Origin: a virus
Reading direction: 5' to 3' (one strand)
DNA: 26,259 nucleotides
Virus record (IMG/VR): IMGVR_UViG_3300010883_000374
Coordinates: 1-26,259 of that record
The notes beneath the pieces are model-generated. The model did no database searches and was not told the origin of the DNA. It saw only the letters and a program-made list of their open reading frames with translations. This document shows, piece after piece, positions 1-8,654 of this stretch. Position 1 is the first letter of the stretch, and each line of letters begins with the position of its first letter. The translations under genes were made by a program, and so were the position numbers.

Positions 1-243
1 AAGTACTGTAAATTGCCCATAGATTGTAACTCCTTTAGGAATTGTAAAATCTATTGCATCTTCTATATTCATAGTACAGCTTGATACATCTAACTCAGCA
101 TCTGCTAAAGCAGTTATTGCAAAATATGGTCCTGTGTGGTCTGCAGTATCATCTATTAATATAGAACCATTAGACCCTAAAGGTAAGCTTGTGTTAGTTT
201 TTACTTGATTTAGTAATGAATCTTGTGTTGTTCTTATTGTCAT
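1..243 (-). CDS. Small virion-associated protein, C-terminus outside window
   Basis: Reading on the minus strand from the ATG at 243-241 gives 81 codons (MTIRTTQDSLLNQVKTN...) open to the window edge, so the C-terminus is missing. The start overlaps the stop of the upstream 136-aa gene as ATGA, which supports translational coupling and this start. The segment GPYFAITALADAELDVSS followed by IPKGVTIYGQF resembles short beta-rich phage proteins encoded near tail fibres, in which a conserved GPY/AI core is followed by a PxGxxIYGxF strand. From family appearance and position it is inferred to be a small structural or fibre-associated protein. No enzymatic motif is visible. Confidence 0.7.
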   Translation of the reverse strand, partial: MTIRTTQDSLLNQVKTNTSLPLGSNGSILIDDTADHTGPYFAITALADAELDVSSCTMNIEDAIDFTIPKGVTIYGQFTVL

Positions 244-650
244 TTAAGTAATTTTAGTGATAATATTTGTTGAGCTGTAATTGTTTCAGGAAACATTTCC
301 TCTGTAATTTGTTCTAACTCAATTTCAATTTCTTGTTCTAGTATTTTATTAACCTCATTTATCTGCGCTTGTCTAGCTAGAATATCTTCTTTATATTCTT
401 GTTCTAACTTTTTTATTGCAGTTAAAGATTTTTTATCTTTTTTATTTTGATATTCTTTTACTTTTTCAGATAATTCTGCAAATTTTTCTGTAGGTGCTAA
501 AATACCTTCTAAAGGTAATAATGCATCTTTAATTAACATTGTGTTTTTAGCTATTGCTAAAGCAAATGTTTTGCCTTGTACCTTTGTTAATTCTGGTAAC
601 TGATTTGATAAGTTTACCCATTCTCCGTTTTTTGCTTTAATTGTTTTCAT
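240..650 (-). CDS. Coiled-coil protein, possible tail/fibre assembly helper
   Basis: A 136-aa protein, highly charged and mostly helical. Residues about 55-115 form a Lys/Glu-rich coiled-coil-like stretch (ELSEKVKEYQNKKDKKS..., then EILEQEIEIELEQI). The N-terminus IKAKNGEWVNLSNQLPEL recalls the opening of phage proteins of the DUF1617 type, small proteins next to tail genes, but this is a resemblance only. It sits between the 481-aa fibre gene and the truncated small virion gene, overlapping the latter by ATGA. An assembly chaperone or a minor tail component are both possible. No membrane segment or signal peptide is seen. Confidence 0.7.
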   Translation of the reverse strand: MKTIKAKNGEWVNLSNQLPELTKVQGKTFALAIAKNTMLIKDALLPLEGILAPTEKFAELSEKVKEYQNKKDKKSLTAIKKLEQEYKEDILARQAQINEVNKILEQEIEIELEQITEEMFPETITAQQILSLKLLK

Positions 651-676
651 CGTCTATTATGATTTTTATTAATAAT

Positions 677-2122
677 TTAGTTAATCACTAAAAAGTGAAT
701 TTTGCTGGCTGTTGTTGATGTTGATCCAGTAGCCGCTGGATTGTGTATTGATATTTTAAAACTACCACTTCCTATTGTATGTGTAGAAACAGTTAGTGAT
801 GCGTTGTTAGTTGTATTTTCATCTTGCATTGTTAGCATAATAATAGAGTCAGAAGTAACTGTACTATTTGTAACTGTAAATTCTACATTAGTTGCAGCTG
901 ATAATGCTACTGCTGCTAGTTGTATTTTACCTGAAGTTGAGTGAATTGTAACTCCAGTTGTGTGATTTGTTGCTTGTGTAACTGTTCCTGATCCTGAATG
1001 TACAATACCTTTACCTGCTGCTGTAATAACTAAGTTACCGGAATTAACTGTTACATTTTGTCCTTCTGCTGCAACTGTTAAACCAACTGTTTCTTCACCA
1101 CCTGTATAAGTTTTTAATTGTACTGTTCCATCTGCAGTTCCGTTAGTATCTCTACCTGCACATAATATTACACTACCTCCTGCTCCGTTTGCTGATGCAG
1201 TACCTCCTTTTAAAGTTAAATTTCCTGCCGCTGCTCCTGCACTAGAACCTCCTTCAATTAATACAGCTTGACCAGCTGTGCTGGATTCAGTAGCTGTAGG
1301 TTTTATTGTAGGGGCGTCTGTGTTTGTAAATCTAATTCCTCCTTTAATGTTTAAAGTGTCAGCAAATACTGGAGTAGGTGTTCCTTGTCCTATAAATACT
1401 TTACCAGCATTATCTACTGTTAATCCTTCTGCTGATCCATCTCCAGAAATAAAAGCTGTTCCTGCAACTAAATCTACATTATATGTAGCATTATTAGCTG
1501 CATTACGCATATCTATATTTGACTCTGCATTAGATATTGCTGAAGCTATTGTAATTGTCCCTGCTCCATTAGTTATAGTTACACCTGCACCTGCAGTAAG
1601 AGTAGATACTGATGGGTATCCATTAGTTGCATTTCCAATAAGTAATTGTCCATTTGTAGACATTGCTGCTGTAGCAGCTATTGTATCATTTGCACTAGCA
1701 TATAATAAAGCACCTTTAGATATTGTAGATAAACCTGTTCCTCCATTTACTACAGAGTTTTCTCCTGTTATTGTTGACGTAAAATCCATACCAGATAGAA
1801 ATCCAGATGTACTATTATTACATAAACTTAAATCTATACCTGCTTCTAATACTGTTAATACTACATTGCTTGACGCAGTAGCTACAGTTAATAACCCTGT
1901 GTCTCCACTTATTATACCTTTAAAAACTACTTGATTTTTATTTGTTAATGTAGCACTGTTGTATACTGTTTGACCTCCTGTTCCTGCAGTTGACACTGCT
2001 GGGAATAAACTTTCTAATGTTATTTTTTTTGATTTTCCTGTAGTACTATTTGTAACAAGTAAAAAGTCTGTACTTGCTGCGCTAGTTTTAGCTAAGGTTG
2101 ATAAATCGGTTACTTTTGCCAT
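677..2122 (-). CDS. Tail fibre protein
   Basis: A 481-aa fibre-like protein. The N-terminal 40 residues (MAKVTDLSTLAKTSAAST, then STTGKSKKITLESLF) match the anchor commonly seen in environmental phage fibres: a short 'TDL..L' segment, a 'FLLVTNSTTG' strand and a 'SKKITLESL' strand. The middle has the typical beta-repeat vocabulary: VNGGTGLSTISKGALLYAS, NGQLLIGNATNGYPSVSTL, then Gly/Ala/Thr-rich segments (about 280-330) such as SSAGAAAGNLTLKGGTA. The C-terminus is Thr/Ser-rich beta sequence without an evident intramolecular chaperone. It lies 16 nt downstream of the 1517-aa gene with an A-rich leader before the ATG. Likely role: trimeric fibre contacting the host surface. The exact receptor is unknown. 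Confidence 0.8.
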   Translation of the reverse strand: MAKVTDLSTLAKTSAASTDFLLVTNSTTGKSKKITLESLFPAVSTAGTGGQTVYNSATLTNKNQVVFKGIISGDTGLLTVATASSNVVLTVLEAGIDLSLCNNSTSGFLSGMDFTSTITGENSVVNGGTGLSTISKGALLYASANDTIAATAAMSTNGQLLIGNATNGYPSVSTLTAGAGVTITNGAGTITIASAISNAESNIDMRNAANNATYNVDLVAGTAFISGDGSAEGLTVDNAGKVFIGQGTPTPVFADTLNIKGGIRFTNTDAPTIKPTATESSTAGQAVLIEGGSSAGAAAGNLTLKGGTASANGAGGSVILCAGRDTNGTADGTVQLKTYTGGEETVGLTVAAEGQNVTVNSGNLVITAAGKGIVHSGSGTVTQATNHTTGVTIHSTSGKIQLAAVALSAATNVEFTVTNSTVTSDSIIMLTMQDENTTNNASLTVSTHTIGSGSFKISIHNPAATGSTSTTASKIHFLVIN

Positions 2123-2138
2123 GTTATTTTTTGTTTTA

Positions 2139-5100
2139 TTATATTTCTAATCCGTTAATTCCATCTATTGATAAACCTCCTCTTTTAGATCTATTTTGGT
2201 TTTGAATTCTTGGAGTTTTAATTACATTTTCATCTTCTATACCACAATCTACACAAAAGCTAGTTACAAATGTATTAAATTTATCCAAATAATTAATATT
2301 ATTATTAAAGGAAGTTACTTGAGCATGTACAACACATTGCCTCCAGTTTCCTGTTCTAGCTCCTTGCGCACTTTCTGGGCTATAACATCCATACCCACAA
2401 CTTCCATAGACTGTTACTAGCTCATATACTAATCCGCTTGGCATCTTAATTACATCTCCTGTAAAAAGATCAGTTCCTTGCGCAAAAAATAAATTAGGAT
2501 CTGTTATTGTAGTTCCTTGACCTGTTGTTATACTTGAACCTGGATATGCAGCATCATTAATTCCTGTTGCAGGTCCTCCAGTTACCCATTTAGAACTACA
2601 ACTTGAAAGAGTAGCTAGTCCTGTTGTTAAACTGTCTGCACAATTAAATATACAACTGTTTCCTCTCTTACTTACAAGATATTCTATTAATATTACTTTC
2701 CAAGTATTTAATACTGAACAATCATCTGCTTGACCCGTAACTAATTTATTATAGTATCTAAAGCCATTTTTAGCTACACATGCTTGTAATAAATCTATTA
2801 AATCATTTGTGTAAGTAGGAATGCAAGGATTTGTTACAACTGGGTATATACATGAACCGTCATCTGTAGCTGCATTAGGATTATAATTAAGAGCGTTAGG
2901 ATCTGTACAACCATCATATAAACAAGATCCATCATCTAATACTGCTGTTGCATCATAATTTTGAGCATTAGGGTCTGTACATCCACAATTTCCTGCTGCA
3001 CTTCCTATTGAAAAACTTACTGTTTCTTGACATCCAAAATTATCTGATATAACAGAAGAGTAAACTCCAGGTAAAAATAAAGAATATGTCCAAGTGTTAA
3101 AGTGGTTTGGTGAATTTGCATTACTATATGTTGTTGGATCAGTATAAATTAAAACTCCACTATTAGTATAGTATGAAATTGTTTTAGTTTGTCCTGCCAT
3201 TACTCCTTGATCAAAAAATGTAGTAACTGCTATAGATCCATCAGCATTTGAACCTCCACAAGTACCTGTAGCATCTATTATAACAAATGTACTTGCAGCA
3301 GGTTGAGTAGTAGGATCACAAGGATAAAAACAACATCCATCATCTATTGATGCTGTTACTGTTTGGTTTGCACAATTTTTATTAAAATTATAAGCAGCTG
3401 TATCAGTACAACCTGGAATTCCATAAAGACATGAGCCATCATCAACTGTTGCGTTACTATTATAGTTTGAAGCTGTTGGGTCTGTGCACCCATAAACAGG
3501 AGCTGAACATGACCCATCATCACATGTTGCCAGTGGATTATAATTTGTTGCTGTAGAATCCATACATCCATAAATACAATATGTACAACTTCCGTCATCA
3601 CAAGTAGCTAATGAATTATAATTTTGAGCAACAGGATCTATACATCCGTAAGTTGGACTTCCTATAGTTATAACGGCACTTGTAACTGTACAATCCGCTG
3701 CACCAACGTAAGAACTTGTATGAGTTATTCTGTAATTTCCGTCATCAACAAATGTAGTAACACTAACAGTAGATGCTTGATTATATGTAACTGTATGAGA
3801 ATTTGATGTTGGAACAACTGTACCTGCACTTAGTGGTGTCCAAGTTCCATTATCATTGTATTCTAAATCCCAACTTAAAAAACTTGGTATAGGATCACAA
3901 TAAAAAGATGCAACTATTTGATTAATGTTACACAAACCTTGATTAGGATTTGCTAAAGTAACTGGGTCACAACAAAAATTATTTATTACAGTACAAATAG
4001 ATGGATTTGAATGCCATAGTCTTGGATCTGATATTACTAAAGTTCCAGGAGGAGTATTAGTATCAGTTAAAGCTGTAGCAAAATTGTTACTTGGATCTAC
4101 ACAAACTTCAATTGGTATTACAAAATAAAATACTTGAAAACATTGTTCTATTTCTACTACAGCGTCTGGATCACTAACTGCTACTTGTACAGCATAGTAT
4201 CCATAATTCATATTTGCTCCTAAAGTAGTGGTATTATAAGTATAAGCCCACCCCATATTATTATTATTAACCGCAGCAGCTTGAGCTGTAAAATTAGTTA
4301 AATCATTAGGAGTTAAACTTCCTAAAGCGTTATCGTAATCAACTTCACTAGTAGCTTTATAAAGCCTTAAAGTAAAATCTACATTAACAACTCCACTTGC
4401 ATTAACAATGTTGTTTATATAAGCTTGAAAATCTAATGTTGGAGATACGTTTTGTATTACAACTGATCCATCATTAGAATTTGTTCTTTGAGTAGGAGTT
4501 GCTAGAAATGAATTTATTCCAGATACTGCTATATCTCCTGCAGTAGGAATAAGATTTCCAAGAGAATCTATTAGTGTTCCATTACTTGCATGACAATATT
4601 GACATGAACCATCATCTAAAACAGCGTTTGCATTATAATTCAAAGCAGTTCCAAAGTTTGTACTTGCACTGTTATCTGTACATCCTATAACTCCTACTCC
4701 ATCTTGAATACAAACATCTATACTTGCAAAACAAGGAGTAGTTGAATTTGCTGCATTTACACTTTGATCATAAACATATAATCTATAACAACCAGCTATT
4801 AAACCTGTAGTTGCTGTTCCATTTACAGTACTTGCTGGTACTAATACATTTGTATTTCCTCCAACTACTACACTTAAAACGTTACTACCTGCAGTTGCTG
4901 TATTTTGAGGGAATAAAGATGCATCTTGAAATAAATCTACATTAAATCCCCATGTGTAACTAGTACCATCACCAAGAGAACTACCTACTGGTTGACCACT
5001 TGCACCTAAAATTGCACCTGCACTACCTAAACCTAAAACTGTTGTACTATTTAAAGCTTGTATAACATATGTGTATTTTGGGTTACCTGTAGAGTTCCCA

Positions 5101-6692
5101 TTACTATCCATAACAGTAACTTGTATTGCTCCATCAGTTCCTCCTTGTGTGCTACAATGTGTAACGTAATCTATATTTAATTGTAAATTGTTACAATCTG
5201 TACAACAAGCTCCATTATTCCAAGTAGCTAATTGAGGATTAGCAATATAATTAACTCCATTGACATTTGTTAAATCAGTACTTGAACAATCTACATATGT
5301 AAATCCATAGTAATCAGATGAACCTGAATCTATACAAGCATCAAATGCTATTGGTGGTGGTGGAGCTCCTGTACAATCTGGAGTATTTTCTGCAAATACA
5401 TGTACAGTACTAAATCTAAAATTATTTCCTCCACCCATATAAGGGTTAAAAGCTTGAAGAGGCGCTTGATAAATAGGAACTGTTAATTGACTTTCTGCGT
5501 ATTGATAAGAATTTCCTGATATATTTTGATCTAACCAAACTTCAGGAGATAGCCCATTAACAAGCGTGTTTCCATGAAGATTAGATATAATTCCTTTATA
5601 ATGTTGCTCTCCTACTACATTTTCTGCGGGTGACCCTACAGGTCCAAAATCAAAAGGACCATCATTACTATCGTAACTAAAATCATAAAATCTATAATTA
5701 TTCCAAGTAGTATTATTAAAATATCCTTCAGAAACATTTGGTCCAAAATTTGTATTACCTGGTAAAGGATTTATACCATTAGGAATTACTTCTTCAAAAA
5801 ATCCTGCAAAAATATAACTTGAATGTTGATTACCTGAATATGTTACATAATTTAAAGATTCAGATGTAAGAGTAGGCCCACCTTGTAATGCACTGTCTCC
5901 TTCACATGAGTCAGCCCTAGTACTATCCATATAAACTTGATGACTTGCACCATTCATATCTAAATAAGCAGCTCCTGGAAGTAATACTTGAAAATCTTTA
6001 AAATCTCCACTTGACCAAATAACTCTTATTTCACGATAAAATCCTAATTCTGGTAAAGCTGAGCTATTATTTTCATATTCAATATAAAATCTATTTGTTG
6101 CAGGATTACTATTTATAACTAAACTTTCTCCAAAAGCTAATGATAAAGTTTTAACTTGGAACCCATCATCATAATTAATTCCTACTGGAAAATTATATTC
6201 AGGTTGACCAGATAAAACAGTACCCTGTGCGTCTGTATGATATGGTGCTCCTGATCCTGGATTAGTTATATCACAAATAGCAATTACAGAATCAAAATAT
6301 GAATTAACTACAAGTGAACCTGTGTTATGATCTTCATCAACTACAAACTCATTAACATAAATTCTTATAAATGAAGAATTACCACCTCCGTCCATGTATG
6401 GACCTGCATGTAATTGTATATGTTTAGGTGAGCCAGCTGGTGGAGGTGATCCAAAACTTTGGCTCATTCTCCCCATTGTAGTTTGGTTAGGATTACCTAC
6501 ATAAGGTTGTACTCTTAAATATTTTCCCCCTGTACCACTTACTGCCTGTCTTGCTTGAGAACTTTCTGAAGAGCTAGTATTTTCATTTGATTTTTGAGAA
6601 TTTTCTCCTGATGAAGATTCTTGTCCTCCATCGCCACCTCCAGATTCCTCAGCAGCTCCCATATCATAAAAAATTGGAAATAATTTAAACAT
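2139..6692 (-). CDS. Giant repeat-containing tail/adhesin protein
   Basis: A 1517-aa protein. A Ser/Gly/Glu-rich low-complexity stretch occupies residues ~13-55. The first ~430 residues are beta-rich. Cys-containing Ig-like or PKD-like segments follow, in which phrases such as 'ITIGSPTYGCIDP' link modules. Seven copies of a ~21-residue repeat, consensus GCTDPxAxNYNPxAxxDDGSC, occur: one near residues 670-700 and six at about 1010-1280. This repeat is frequent in secreted Bacteroidota proteins. The paired Cys and DDGS acid cluster suggest disulfides and/or a Ca2+ loop (inference). The C-terminus (after ~1285) is a separate Cys-rich domain. Its position between a Cys-rich 176-aa protein and a fibre suggests a receptor-binding or adhesin subunit. 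No signal peptide is present, as expected for a virion protein. Confidence 0.75.
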   Translation of the reverse strand: MFKLFPIFYDMGAAEESGGGDGGQESSSGENSQKSNENTSSSESSQARQAVSGTGGKYLRVQPYVGNPNQTTMGRMSQSFGSPPPAGSPKHIQLHAGPYMDGGGNSSFIRIYVNEFVVDEDHNTGSLVVNSYFDSVIAICDITNPGSGAPYHTDAQGTVLSGQPEYNFPVGINYDDGFQVKTLSLAFGESLVINSNPATNRFYIEYENNSSALPELGFYREIRVIWSSGDFKDFQVLLPGAAYLDMNGASHQVYMDSTRADSCEGDSALQGGPTLTSESLNYVTYSGNQHSSYIFAGFFEEVIPNGINPLPGNTNFGPNVSEGYFNNTTWNNYRFYDFSYDSNDGPFDFGPVGSPAENVVGEQHYKGIISNLHGNTLVNGLSPEVWLDQNISGNSYQYAESQLTVPIYQAPLQAFNPYMGGGNNFRFSTVHVFAENTPDCTGAPPPPIAFDACIDSGSSDYYGFTYVDCSSTDLTNVNGVNYIANPQLATWNNGACCTDCNNLQLNIDYVTHCSTQGGTDGAIQVTVMDSNGNSTGNPKYTYVIQALNSTTVLGLGSAGAILGASGQPVGSSLGDGTSYTWGFNVDLFQDASLFPQNTATAGSNVLSVVVGGNTNVLVPASTVNGTATTGLIAGCYRLYVYDQSVNAANSTTPCFASIDVCIQDGVGVIGCTDNSASTNFGTALNYNANAVLDDGSCQYCHASNGTLIDSLGNLIPTAGDIAVSGINSFLATPTQRTNSNDGSVVIQNVSPTLDFQAYINNIVNASGVVNVDFTLRLYKATSEVDYDNALGSLTPNDLTNFTAQAAAVNNNNMGWAYTYNTTTLGANMNYGYYAVQVAVSDPDAVVEIEQCFQVFYFVIPIEVCVDPSNNFATALTDTNTPPGTLVISDPRLWHSNPSICTVINNFCCDPVTLANPNQGLCNINQIVASFYCDPIPSFLSWDLEYNDNGTWTPLSAGTVVPTSNSHTVTYNQASTVSVTTFVDDGNYRITHTSSYVGAADCTVTSAVITIGSPTYGCIDPVAQNYNSLATCDDGSCTYCIYGCMDSTATNYNPLATCDDGSCSAPVYGCTDPTASNYNSNATVDDGSCLYGIPGCTDTAAYNFNKNCANQTVTASIDDGCCFYPCDPTTQPAASTFVIIDATGTCGGSNADGSIAVTTFFDQGVMAGQTKTISYYTNSGVLIYTDPTTYSNANSPNHFNTWTYSLFLPGVYSSVISDNFGCQETVSFSIGSAAGNCGCTDPNAQNYDATAVLDDGSCLYDGCTDPNALNYNPNAATDDGSCIYPVVTNPCIPTYTNDLIDLLQACVAKNGFRYYNKLVTGQADDCSVLNTWKVILIEYLVSKRGNSCIFNCADSLTTGLATLSSCSSKWVTGGPATGINDAAYPGSSITTGQGTTITDPNLFFAQGTDLFTGDVIKMPSGLVYELVTVYGSCGYGCYSPESAQGARTGNWRQCVVHAQVTSFNNNINYLDKFNTFVTSFCVDCGIEDENVIKTPRIQNQNRSKRGGLSIDGINGLEI
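2850..3650 (-). repeat. Six GCTDPxAxNYNPxAxxDDGSC coding repeats
   Basis: Six degenerate 63-nt coding units lie within the 1517-aa gene. The cleanest are 2850-2912 and 2922-2984, each exactly 21 codons from Gly-Cys to Ser-Cys. A longer variant with an insertion (GCTDTAAYNFN..., ending DDGCC) lies around 3330-3413. Three close copies follow, with the last ending near 3650. A seventh copy lies apart near 4597-4688. The units differ at many codons, so they are old protein repeats rather than fresh DNA duplications. Confidence 0.85.
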
Positions 6693-6703
6693 GTTTTATT
6701 TTT

Positions 6704-7234
6704 TTAGCAGTCACACCCGCAACTATTATCACAAACTTCTCTTGCTTTAGTGTATTTATTATGTGCGTCGGTTATATAACCAGTCATAAAAGGTTGGTTA
6801 GAAATAGTATTTGCTTGATTAACTGAATATTCAGCTGATTTTAATAGTAGCATAACTTTTTGAGCTTTTGCTAATGTTTTAGAACATCTTGCACAATCAC
6901 AAGAACAGTCAATTAATTCGTTTGTTAGTTTAGCAAGACAGCAATCAATATCACAATGTAATATTGTAGTTTGTCTGTCTTTCTCTGCTCCATTAATAAA
7001 GGAGACTACGGTTACAACACCTCTGTCTTGTGTAAGATCAGCTGTAAAAAAAGGTATACTAAGAACACCACTTGTAGCAGTAACACTAAAAGATGGTGAT
7101 GATATACCTAAAATATTTTGCCCTTGCGCATTTAAAATTGCAAAGGTTAATGCAGTAGTAGTACTAGCACTATAATAATCTGCAATTATATTTATTTGAT
7201 CGCATGAATTAGATGCAGATACTTGTAAACTCAT
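6704..7234 (-). CDS. Cysteine-rich small virion protein
   Basis: A 176-aa protein in two parts. Residues 1-90 are beta-rich (NIIADYYSASTTTALTFAIL, then FSVTATSGVLSIPFFTADL). From residue ~92 it is helical and Cys-rich: HCDIDCC, DCSCDCARC and a terminal VCDNSCGCDC. In total there are twelve Cys residues, eleven of them in the second half. Such spacing suggests metal binding or disulfide cross-linking, but no named zinc-finger signature fits exactly. The gene opens the receptor-binding cluster, starting about 16 nt after the U-tract of a strong terminator. The helical stretch LTNELIDCSCDCARCS echoes the start of the C-terminal domain of the adjacent 1517-aa protein (YTNDLIDLLQACVAKNG), suggesting the two are related or interact. 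Confidence 0.65.
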   Translation of the reverse strand: MSLQVSASNSCDQINIIADYYSASTTTALTFAILNAQGQNILGISSPSFSVTATSGVLSIPFFTADLTQDRGVVTVVSFINGAEKDRQTTILHCDIDCCLAKLTNELIDCSCDCARCSKTLAKAQKVMLLLKSAEYSVNQANTISNQPFMTGYITDAHNKYTKAREVCDNSCGCDC

Positions 7235-7250
7235 AGTTTATATTTTAAAA

Positions 7251-7297
7251 GTTAAAAAAAAAGACCAGCAGGGGGACAATGCCCCCTGATAGTCTTA
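7251..7297 (-). terminator. Intrinsic terminator after connector/virion unit
   Basis: On the minus strand a 14-position stem (7262-7295) with two mismatches and a 6-nt loop is followed directly by a run of about nine U (7253-7261). The core is AGGGGG pairing with CCCCCT. It lies 17 nt past the stop of the 118-aa gene and leaves only about 16 nt before the ATG of the 176-aa gene. Confidence 0.88.
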
Positions 7298-7313
7298 ATT
7301 AAATTTGTTGATT

Positions 7314-7670
7314 TTACTCGTCAGCTTCTGTTACATACTCTACGTGTAAGACAGCATCACTACCACCACTGAAAGTTCCAGTAGTAGTTAGTTTTAACTC
7401 TCCTGCAGCAGCCAGTTTGTTAGCTGTTAACGTAAGAGCATTGTAATCTGCAATGCCAGAAAGTGCTAGTACATCCATTAAGTTTGTAGTTCCAGAACTA
7501 AGTCTAACATTTGTTCCGCCTGCTAGTGTAGTTATTTCGCTTAAATGTGCGCGAAGAACTAAAGCTCCTTGTGGTAAGAACACCCCACTTCCCCCTGTAG
7601 GGTAAGAAGCTGCTCCTGTTATAACTCCAGTTCTAAAAGAAGCTGTTTTTACATTTGATAATTTACTCAT
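7314..7670 (-). CDS. Small beta-rich virion protein (decoration-like)
   Basis: A 118-aa protein, Gly/Thr/Ala-rich and beta-stranded, without membrane or catalytic motifs. The sequence FLPQGALVLRAHLSEITTLA followed by GGTNVRLSSGTTNLMDVLAL is the pattern of small phage head-decoration or spike proteins, in which a 'P.Ga.V....' strand is followed by a 'G....l.sG.t.l' turn. It has the leader AAAATAAAACAAAATG and is the last gene before a strong terminator, after the 310-aa virion protein. The role as decoration or minor tail protein is inferred from composition and context. Confidence 0.65.
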   Translation of the reverse strand: MSKLSNVKTASFRTGVITGAASYPTGGSGVFLPQGALVLRAHLSEITTLAGGTNVRLSSGTTNLMDVLALSGIADYNALTLTANKLAAAGELKLTTTGTFSGGSDAVLHVEYVTEADE

Positions 7671-7694
7671 TTTGTTTTATTTTTTATATTAATA

Positions 7695-8627
7695 TTATAA
7701 GTTAACAGGAGCAAAATTAACAGATGCTAAATATCCATTTAATACTGACTCTAATGCACCAGTCAAAGCTGCTGTAGCAGGGTCAAACGCAATATTTACT
7801 TCAATTAAATTATCTACTCCGTGAATTTGTGACGCTGAAGAACCATCTTTAGTAGCTGCAATAGTATACATATCGTATGCTGTTCCAGTTATAGAAGTGT
7901 CTGCAGGAGTATTTGGAAGGTGTCCTCTAAAGTAGTATCCGTATTGGTTACCTTTTTGATTATCTTCCATTTTTCTTACATAAAATCCATCACCAGTTCC
8001 TTGAGATCCAGCTGTAGTATCTGAAAATATTGTAACTGTTCCATTAGAACCATCCATTCCTGTTGCTCCTCTCATTTCAACTAACTCATCTTGAACTGAT
8101 CCGTCTGCTTTTGATGCTCCTTTTGTAAATCCAGTAACATCAATATCACCATTATTATCTGTAACAGGTCCGTTTACCCAATGAGGTAAATCTGCATCAA
8201 TAGCTACTTTGAAAGCAGCAGATTGAACAGTAGCAGTAGCTCCAGCTGCAACAGCAATTTCATATGATTTCATTTGAAATGGTTCAGCACCATTAGTCAT
8301 GTTAATTAATTTTAACTCGTGAGTACCTGCCGCTGTAGCATTAACAGCTTGAAAGTCTATATTAAAAACTTGTGCTTGTTGTGCTGCTGCGCTTTTACCG
8401 CTCCAGTTAATTACATCTTTACCGTAAATCCAAGGACTTACAATATCTCTTGTGCCAGTTCCTTGTACAATTCTAAATTGTGCAGAATCAGCGATTGTGT
8501 CTCCAGCTACCATTGCAGTAGGTCCGGACGCACTTAATTTTTGGATTTCAACTGCTTTGTTATCTAGAATACCTGCTGCTGTTCTAGCTACTGCTACGTT
8601 GTTTCCAATGTATAAATGTCTTGCCAT
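7695..8627 (-). CDS. Virion structural protein, candidate tail tube or major tail component
   Basis: A 310-aa protein starting MARHLYIGNNVAVARTAAGI, with Ala/Gly/Thr-rich beta sequence throughout and no enzyme motif. The charged C-terminal third contains a loop (VRKMEDNQKGNQYGYYFRGH), then NLIEVNIAFDPATAALTGAL and a terminal helix-strand. Alternating beta strands with an Ala-rich composition are typical of abundant assembled virion proteins. Its place after the connector candidate (374 aa) and before the 118-aa protein suggests a tube, collar or head-surface protein. I cannot identify the family; structure prediction would separate these options. Confidence 0.6.
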   Translation of the reverse strand: MARHLYIGNNVAVARTAAGILDNKAVEIQKLSASGPTAMVAGDTIADSAQFRIVQGTGTRDIVSPWIYGKDVINWSGKSAAAQQAQVFNIDFQAVNATAAGTHELKLINMTNGAEPFQMKSYEIAVAAGATATVQSAAFKVAIDADLPHWVNGPVTDNNGDIDVTGFTKGASKADGSVQDELVEMRGATGMDGSNGTVTIFSDTTAGSQGTGDGFYVRKMEDNQKGNQYGYYFRGHLPNTPADTSITGTAYDMYTIAATKDGSSASQIHGVDNLIEVNIAFDPATAALTGALESVLNGYLASVNFAPVNL

Positions 8628-8654
8628 TTTTTTATAATTTTTTAATTATTATTA

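Noticed and set aside
702-944. Plus-strand open frame of 80 codons
   Set aside because: Antisense shadow of the C-terminal part of the fibre gene with no credible start context.
1278-1934. Long plus-strand open frame of 218 codons
   Set aside because: It is antisense to the 481-aa fibre gene, has Val/Ala/Pro-rich composition caused by the Thr/Ala-rich sense strand, and lacks any motif or leader.
3356-3601. Minus-strand alternative frame in the repeat region
   Set aside because: Produced by the repeated codons of the GCTDP modules; Gln/Met/His-rich composition is typical of an out-of-frame reading.
2850-3650. Regularly spaced repeats resembling a CRISPR array
   Set aside because: They lie in frame inside one protein, diverge strongly at DNA level, and translate into the known GCTDP repeat.
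8319-8637. Two overlapping plus-strand frames
   Set aside because: Antisense to the N-terminal part of the 310-aa virion protein; no leader and no recognisable protein features.
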